Shown here piece after piece: positions 59,516-64,000 of a stretch of DNA of 64,000 nucleotides. This DNA comes from Gordonia sp. SL306 (GTDB taxonomy: Bacteria > Actinomycetota > Actinomycetes > Mycobacteriales > Mycobacteriaceae), in the NCBI RefSeq assembly GCF_026625785.1, contig NZ_CP113063.1, positions 5,084,001 to 5,148,000 on the forward strand, given 5' to 3'. A program made the translations under genes and the position numbers. Position 1 is the stretch's first letter; each line of letters opens with the position of its first letter. Under the pieces are notes generated by a model. The model worked only from the letters and a program-made list of their open reading frames with translations, was not told where the DNA came from and searched no databases.

Positions 59516-60323
59516 AAAGTCCCTTGTCGCCGAGCCACGTCAGTGCTGCGCTCGCGACCTCTTCCCAGCCGTCGTCGATCGTGAGTGAGTGCCCGCGACC
59601 TTCGAACTCCTGATACTCGGTGACCGATACGCCGCCGGAATACATCTCGAACACCTCGCGAGTGACCTTTGCCGGGACAGTGTGGTCATCGGAGCCAGAG
59701 GTCAACAGCAGCGGCCCCCGAACTGCATCATGGGTCTCCACAGCAGCCGGTGATGCACGGTGGAAGTTTGCGGTGGCGTCCTCGAACAGCGGGCGGCCCG
59801 GTCCCGGGATCGTCCACTTCTCGAACAGCTCGTCCGACGCCTCCTCGCTGAGGGTGTTCCCGAACCCGTAGTGAAACTGCTTGGCCGTCAACGACACGGC
59901 CTTCTTTCGGTTACCCGGATTCGACAACACCGGGAACGCCGCCTTCAACTGGGAGAAGGGGAGGGCCTTGACGCCCTTGATGGGCGCGGGATCGATCGCC
60001 ACCGCCGCCGCGACCAGATCGTTGGCGAGCAACTCCTGCGCGATCAGCCCTCCGAACGAGTGCCCGATCGCGATCGGCTTGACGTCCGATGTCCCTATCA
60101 GGTCGGCATAGTGCTCACATATCTCTTGTATCCCAACGTCATTCATGCCGTCGGGGTTGGCGCGCGTCAGCTCCACCGTGTCGCCGTCGCCTGGCCATCC
60201 GGGGGCCGTGGCAGCGTAGCCATGCTTGCCGAAGTAATCGATCCAGGGGGCCCAGGCACTCGAGTGGATCCACAGGCCGTGGATGAACAGAATCGGGTTG
60301 CTCTTGTTCACGCTGGCGCTCAT
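59514..60323 (-). CDS. Alpha/beta hydrolase
   Basis: 269 residues with intact features: ILFIHGLWIHSSAWAPWIDYF (oxyanion), nucleophile elbow AIGHSFGGLIAQ near residue 90, Asp in LLLTSGSDDHTVPA, and His in FEGRGHSLTIDDG. Resembles small esterase/lipase proteins common in actinobacteria; substrate unknown. Start is an ATG. It is followed, upstream on the same strand, by an SDR gene whose stop lies 62 bp from its start, so the two may form an operon with the SDR first. Confidence 0.82.
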   Translation of the reverse strand: MSASVNKSNPILFIHGLWIHSSAWAPWIDYFGKHGYAATAPGWPGDGDTVELTRANPDGMNDVGIQEICEHYADLIGTSDVKPIAIGHSFGGLIAQELLANDLVAAAVAIDPAPIKGVKALPFSQLKAAFPVLSNPGNRKKAVSLTAKQFHYGFGNTLSEEASDELFEKWTIPGPGRPLFEDATANFHRASPAAVETHDAVRGPLLLTSGSDDHTVPAKVTREVFEMYSGGVSVTEYQEFEGRGHSLTIDDGWEEVASAALTWLGDKGL

Positions 60324-60384
60324 GAGTTCGGTCCGATCGTCGATGGGTTGGGCGAAGTGGTGAAGGGTCTTGTGGTCCGGTCGA

Positions 60385-61170
60385 TCACAGCGTGGTGATC
60401 AACCCGCCGTCGATCGTGAAGTCGGCGCCGGTCACGTTCGCCGACCTGTCGCTCGCCAGGTACACGACGAGGTCGGCCACTTCTTGCGGCGTGGTGAAAC
60501 GTCCCGTCACGGACTCTGCCGCCGCATGCTGCGCAACGTCGTCGGCCGATCCGCCTGCGGCGCGTGCGATCGACTCGGCCACCCCGCCTTTACCGAGCCA
60601 CAGCGAGGTCGCGACGGGCCCCGGGCTGATCGTGTTCACCCGAATATTTTGCGCGCCGTACTCTTTCGACAGGGATTTGCAGAGGTTTGTCACCGCAGCC
60701 TTGACGGCGCTGTAGTCGACCACGCCGGGATCCGGCAGGAACGCGTTGACCGAACCGACCGTGACCACCGATCCACCACCGCGTCTGATCAGCTGCGGTA
60801 TCGCAGCCCTGGTGGTTCGGACCGTTGCCATCACCCCGAGTGTCCAGGACGCCAGCCACTGTTCGTCTGTGACACTGATGAACCCATCGGGACGCGGTGT
60901 CACCGCGCCGGCATTGTTGACGAGGATGTCGACACCGCCCAGCTCTTCGGCGCGGTTGATCAGCTCGATCGGCCCCTCTGGCGTCGACAGATCGACCGCC
61001 GCATAGGTGACGAGGCCCGCGTCCTCCAGTGTCGCCAGTTCGGGGCCCCGGCTTCGTGAACCGGCGACGACGTGAACTCCCTCGTCGGTCAACGCGGTTG
61101 TCACTTCCAGTCCAATGCCCTTGCTCGCTCCGGTGACAACTGCGAGCCTTCCAGCAAGACCGAGGTCCAT
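60385..61170 (-). CDS. Short-chain dehydrogenase/reductase
   Basis: 261 residues. TGASKGIG cofactor loop (residues ~13-20), NNAG in ILVNNAGAVTP, catalytic Ser in TVGSVNAFLP, YSAVKAAV, and FTIDGGLITTL at the C-terminus. A classical NAD(P) SDR acting on an alcohol/ketone. ATG 61170 follows a GGGCGG-rich site and starts at the conserved N-terminus. Probably transcribed with the following hydrolase. Confidence 0.83.
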   Translation of the reverse strand: MDLGLAGRLAVVTGASKGIGLEVTTALTDEGVHVVAGSRSRGPELATLEDAGLVTYAAVDLSTPEGPIELINRAEELGGVDILVNNAGAVTPRPDGFISVTDEQWLASWTLGVMATVRTTRAAIPQLIRRGGGSVVTVGSVNAFLPDPGVVDYSAVKAAVTNLCKSLSKEYGAQNIRVNTISPGPVATSLWLGKGGVAESIARAAGGSADDVAQHAAAESVTGRFTTPQEVADLVVYLASDRSANVTGADFTIDGGLITTL

Positions 61171-61412
61171 CCCATATCCGCCCGTCGAAGGTGGTTGTTC
61201 GGTGGGCCACCCGGGTATCGCGGCGACCAGGCATAGAGCGGTCGGTCGGGTGCTCAATCCGCCCTGGCGCGACTACATATTGGGGACTTTAGCCTGCTTC
61301 CGGGCACGAGGAGCACCAACTCGAGAGATCGCCTTCATCGGGCCGAAAGCAGCGGCATCTCGCACTCTCGCAGACGATTACGCAGAGTTCGTTTCGCGAG
61401 GCGAAAGACGAA

Positions 61413-61447
61413 TGCGCCCCATCCGCGTCAGATGCGGATGGGGCGCA
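61413..61447 (-). terminator. Hairpin terminator after the LGFP lipoprotein gene
   Basis: Perfect 14-bp arms (61413-61426 and 61434-61447, TGCGCCCCATCCGC and complement) around GTCAGAT, starting 15 bp beyond the lipoprotein stop on the minus strand. Confidence 0.7.
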
Positions 61448-61462
61448 GACTGAGATCGACCG

Positions 61463-62101
61463 CTACTGAGGCGGCACCACGGTGCCGTTGACGGTGACCT
61501 CCACCTGATCGGTTGATTCGGTCCAAGTGATCTTGCCATGTTCGAACGTCGACGTCTTGACGCCATCCGCGTCGGTTTCGTCGCTGGTGGCGACGCCGAG
61601 TGGTCCTTGCGAGCCGCCCTTGCCATCCGGCGCAGGCTTGCCCGTCTCGTCGCGCGTGACGTTCCACGCATCGCGAATCTTGCCCCATGTGATGTACGCA
61701 GGTGTACCGGCGTCAGCGTTCTTGGCGGTGATGACCCCGCCGTCGAACTGCTGGAACACCACACCGTTGTCCCCGGTGCCCGAGGCATCCGCGCCGGTCT
61801 TCGGAGCGCCGAGGTCGGTCTTCTGCTTCTCCGTGGCCGTCTGATACTTCGCCGCGATCGGGCCGGACAGCGTCACCTTGGTGCCGTCGGCAGCTGTCAG
61901 TTCGACGGAACCGTTCGCACCGGAGGCCTCGCCGGATGCCTCGGCGGAGCCCGATGCCCCCGACTCCGAACCCATCACCGCCGACGACGCCGACGACGCC
62001 GACGAGTCGCTGCTGCTGTCGTCGCTACAACCTGCGACGCCCAGCGCCGCGATGGAGGCAGCCGCGGCGACCGCGACGACCCGTCGAATGGTTTGCTTCA
62101 T
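61463..62101 (-). CDS. LGFP-repeat lipoprotein
   Basis: 212 residues. Signal peptide KQTIRRVVAVAAAASIAALGVAGC ends in a lipobox (LGVAGC), so the Cys is lipidated and anchors the protein. A Ser/Ala/Glu-rich linker follows, then one or two LGFP-type repeats (VVFQQFDGGVITAKNA, TSTFEHGKITWT). Known: LGFP repeats bind the cell-wall arabinogalactan-mycolate layer in mycolate actinobacteria. Function of this one is unassigned. Terminator behind it; about 240 bp upstream region before the amt stop. Confidence 0.85.
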   Translation of the reverse strand: MKQTIRRVVAVAAAASIAALGVAGCSDDSSSDSSASSASSAVMGSESGASGSAEASGEASGANGSVELTAADGTKVTLSGPIAAKYQTATEKQKTDLGAPKTGADASGTGDNGVVFQQFDGGVITAKNADAGTPAYITWGKIRDAWNVTRDETGKPAPDGKGGSQGPLGVATSDETDADGVKTSTFEHGKITWTESTDQVEVTVNGTVVPPQ

Positions 62102-62337
62102 GATTTCCCTTTCGGTTTCTCAGAGCACTTACCTGTGGGTCGACGCACGACGCGCACCCGGAAGGACCGTAACCAGAAAATTCATCTACGGCAAATATGT
62201 GGTTTGCCAGAGAGAATCAATCACCCGGAACGGGTTGCCGGATCAAGCGGTGTGGTTGAGCAGCCGGTTGCCGGCCCCTCGGCTGCGGCGAAGCTCCGAA
62301 TCCTCTTGCTGCACACACCGGTTTCGAACGTGACTCG

Positions 62338-63639
62338 CTATCCGCCACCAGGCGGGTGGAAATCGTAGGCGGACTCAGCATGCTGGCCGTCGTCGATTCC
62401 GTCGATCTCGTGCTCGCGGTCGGCCCGCAGCCCGATCGTGTATCTGAGGGCCAGCGCGATGACACACGTGACCGCAGCGGCGTACGCGAGTACGGCGACC
62501 ACCGCGACGGCCTGCCGCCACAGTTGATCGACACCGCCACCGTAGAAGAGTCCGTCGACACCGGCCGGCGCCGAATGCGAGGCGACGAGCCCGATCATCA
62601 GCATGCCGACGACGCCGCTGACGAAATGCACGCCGACCACGTCGAGCGAGTCGTCATACCGCCAGCGGAACTTCAATTCGATCGCGTACGAACTGACCGC
62701 ACCCGCCACCGCCCCGACTGCCAGCGCGCCCAGGGGAGTCACCGCCGAACAGGAGGGTGTGATCGCGACGAGGCCCGCGATCACACCCGATGCCGCACCG
62801 AAGGATGTCGGACGGCCGTGGCGTACCTGCTCGACGACGAGCCACGCAACCATCGATGCGGCGCCGGCCCCCAGCGTGTTGACCGCGATCATCGCGGCCG
62901 AACCGTTCGCCTCCAACGCCGAACCCGCATTGAAGCCGAACCATCCGAACCACAGGAGACCGGCACCGAGCATGACGAACGGGAGGTTGTGCGGTCGCAT
63001 CGGATCCTTGGGCCAGCCGCGGCGGCGCCCCAGGAACAGTGCCAGGATCAGCGCCGAAGCACCCGAATTGATCTCGACCGCCGTCCCACCGGCGAAGTCG
63101 ATCGCCTTGAGGTGGGAGACGATCCAGCCGCCGCTCCCTTCGGTCAGGCCGGGCGCGCTGAACACCCAATGGGCAATCGGGATGTAGACGACCAATGACC
63201 AGACCGCAGCGAAGATCACCCACGAGACGAAACGCATACGGTCGGCGACGGCACCCGCGATCAGCGCGACCGTCACCATCGCGAAGCCGGCCTGGAATGC
63301 GACGAAGAGGATTGCCGGGATCGTCCCGACGAGGGGTATACCCGTCGGGTGCGCGGGATCGTGGCCGTACGTGTGATGGAGGCCGGGGAAGGAGCCGAAG
63401 CTACCGATCAGCCCGGCGTGATCGTCGCCGAACGCGAGTGAGTAGCCCACCACGACCCAGATGATCCAGACGATCGGGATCGCCGACAGGCACATCATCA
63501 TCATGTTCAGGACGCTCTTGGACCTGACCATGCCGCCGTAGAACAAGGCGAGGGCAGGGGTCATGAGCAGTACGAGCGCGAACGCCGTGAGCATCCATGC
63601 CGTGTTGGCGCTGTCGGGGACACCGTACTTCGGGAACAT
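62338..63639 (-). CDS. amt: Ammonium transporter (Amt)
   Basis: 433 residues with 11 predicted membrane segments. Conserved LFYGGMVRSKSVLNMMM in the N-terminal half, DFAGGTAVEINSGASALI (Amt signature), WFGWFGFNAGSAL and HFVSGVVGMLMIGLVAS with the twin-His pore ligands. C-terminal cytosolic tail DREHEIDGIDDGQHAESAY is where GlnK binds in the family. Imports ammonium. GGAAGG precedes the ATG. Neither glnK nor glnD lies beside it within the window. Confidence 0.9.
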   Translation of the reverse strand: MFPKYGVPDSANTAWMLTAFALVLLMTPALALFYGGMVRSKSVLNMMMMCLSAIPIVWIIWVVVGYSLAFGDDHAGLIGSFGSFPGLHHTYGHDPAHPTGIPLVGTIPAILFVAFQAGFAMVTVALIAGAVADRMRFVSWVIFAAVWSLVVYIPIAHWVFSAPGLTEGSGGWIVSHLKAIDFAGGTAVEINSGASALILALFLGRRRGWPKDPMRPHNLPFVMLGAGLLWFGWFGFNAGSALEANGSAAMIAVNTLGAGAASMVAWLVVEQVRHGRPTSFGAASGVIAGLVAITPSCSAVTPLGALAVGAVAGAVSSYAIELKFRWRYDDSLDVVGVHFVSGVVGMLMIGLVASHSAPAGVDGLFYGGGVDQLWRQAVAVVAVLAYAAAVTCVIALALRYTIGLRADREHEIDGIDDGQHAESAYDFHPPGGG

Positions 63640-63851
63640 GGCTGCCTTCCGTCGCGTGCGAGCGTCGCGAGTCTATCGGCTCGATGACGTTGCGCGGCAG
63701 TTGGTTAGACCGGCACGAACCCGACAATCGGTACATAACGGGCGCAAACGCATTCCGGCCGCACCTCCTGAATCCGGCTTCGAGCCGAAATTGCGGCCAG
63801 AACGCGGAACTGCGGCCAGAAGAGCCGGCCGCTCAAACGTGCGATCCGCGG
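63640..63851. other. Upstream region of amt with direct repeats
   Basis: 212 bp without a gene. Two copies of TGCGGCCAGAA (63792-63802 and 63811-63821) are spaced 19 bp apart, about two helical turns. AT-richer sequence (GGTACATAACGG) lies at 63730-63745. A GlnR-type box could be here but no clean match was found. Confidence 0.35.
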
Positions 63852-64000
63852 TCACTCGAATCCCGACACCGAGATCGTCTGCCACAGTGAATGGTCACCG
63901 CCGGCGGGCACCTCGACCACATCTGGTCCCGCGTTGGCGGCCTCCACGCAGATGAACTCCCGCCAATGGGGCCCGACGTCGGCCATGCCCGACGCGACTT
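63852..64000 (-). CDS. D-hexose-6-phosphate epimerase/aldose 1-epimerase-like, C-terminal part
   Basis: The last 49 codons of a minus-strand gene running off the window: PHWREFICVEAANAGPDVVEVPAGGDHSLWQTISVSGFE. The FxCVExAN block followed by a glycine-rich turn and a final strand matches the C-terminus of YeaD-type hexose-6-phosphate epimerases (galactose mutarotase fold). Only the C-terminal end is visible; active-site residues are outside the window. Confidence 0.65.
   Translation of the reverse strand, partial: VASGMADVGPHWREFICVEAANAGPDVVEVPAGGDHSLWQTISVSGFE

Overview
The window looks like chromosomal DNA of a high-GC mycolic-acid actinobacterium (order Mycobacteriales). Gordonia or a close relative such as Williamsia or Rhodococcus fits best, but this is inferred from gene content and not from a marker gene. 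Supporting evidence: strong G/C third-position bias, a secreted cutinase, an LGFP-type lipoprotein, a FadD5-type acyl-CoA ligase, two probable F420-dependent enzymes, a KstR-type operator, a monomeric NADP isocitrate dehydrogenase, and many genes that start directly at a predicted transcription start (TANNNT, 5-7 nt, then ATG/GTG). I saw no rRNA, tRNA, CRISPR array, insertion sequence or prophage.

Layout. 0-5.7 kb: 5' end of a universal stress protein gene, a two-component pair, a hotdog dehydratase pair, an alpha/beta hydrolase lacking its catalytic residues, a TetR regulator and an SRPBCC protein. 5.7-9.7 kb: an IclR regulator, a ferredoxin-type reductase and a CYP199-like P450, together a probable para-alkoxybenzoate O-demethylation unit, then an SDR behind a KstR-like operator. 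9.7-13.6 kb: rhodanese, DHA2 exporter with HSL-type esterase, and an ArsR/VOC operon under a clear operator. 13.8-21.0 kb: a flavoprotein, then jetA-jetB-jetC (DUF3375, DUF4194, SMC-like ATPase) of a Wadjet/MksBEF-type complex. No jetD/mksG nuclease gene is beside it. 21.0-28.2 kb: cutinase, an ArsR gene whose expected SRPBCC partner seems truncated, a DUF2235 hydrolase, an M15 peptidase, a LysR/MFS divergent pair, a DDN-type nitroreductase, and a GNAT/TetR operon with operator.

28.2-39.6 kb: isocitrate dehydrogenase, a frameshifted acyl-CoA ligase, an LLM oxidoreductase, an SDR, an MFS carrier, an esterase, an MDR reductase and a PhoD-like phosphatase. 40.0-45.5 kb: one 1830-residue single-chain biotin-dependent acyl-CoA carboxylase. 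45.5-50.0 kb: an NAD(P)-binding protein, fadD5, a methyltransferase gene broken by a 49-bp tandem duplication, and a 3-hydroxyacyl-CoA dehydrogenase. 50.1-51.9 kb: a small secreted protein with a toxin-like C-terminus and a tightly linked candidate immunity gene. 52-57.5 kb: a frameshifted DUF4185 gene, an ArsR/AHSA1 operon, a VOC protein, a frameshifted quinone-reductase-like gene, a flavin hydroxylase and a decayed hydrolase. 57.7-64 kb: an SdsA-type alkylsulfatase, a hydrolase, an SDR, an LGFP lipoprotein, an Amt ammonium transporter and the 3' end of a hexose-6-phosphate epimerase-like gene.

The main themes are lipid, steroid-like and aromatic catabolism (acyl-CoA ligases, carboxylase, dehydratases, SDR/MDR enzymes, P450), small-regulator operons with visible operators, and two conflict-type modules (JetABC and the secreted toxin pair). 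Five genes between 31 and 57 kb are out of frame, so base-level accuracy of the assembly should be checked before calling them pseudogenes.
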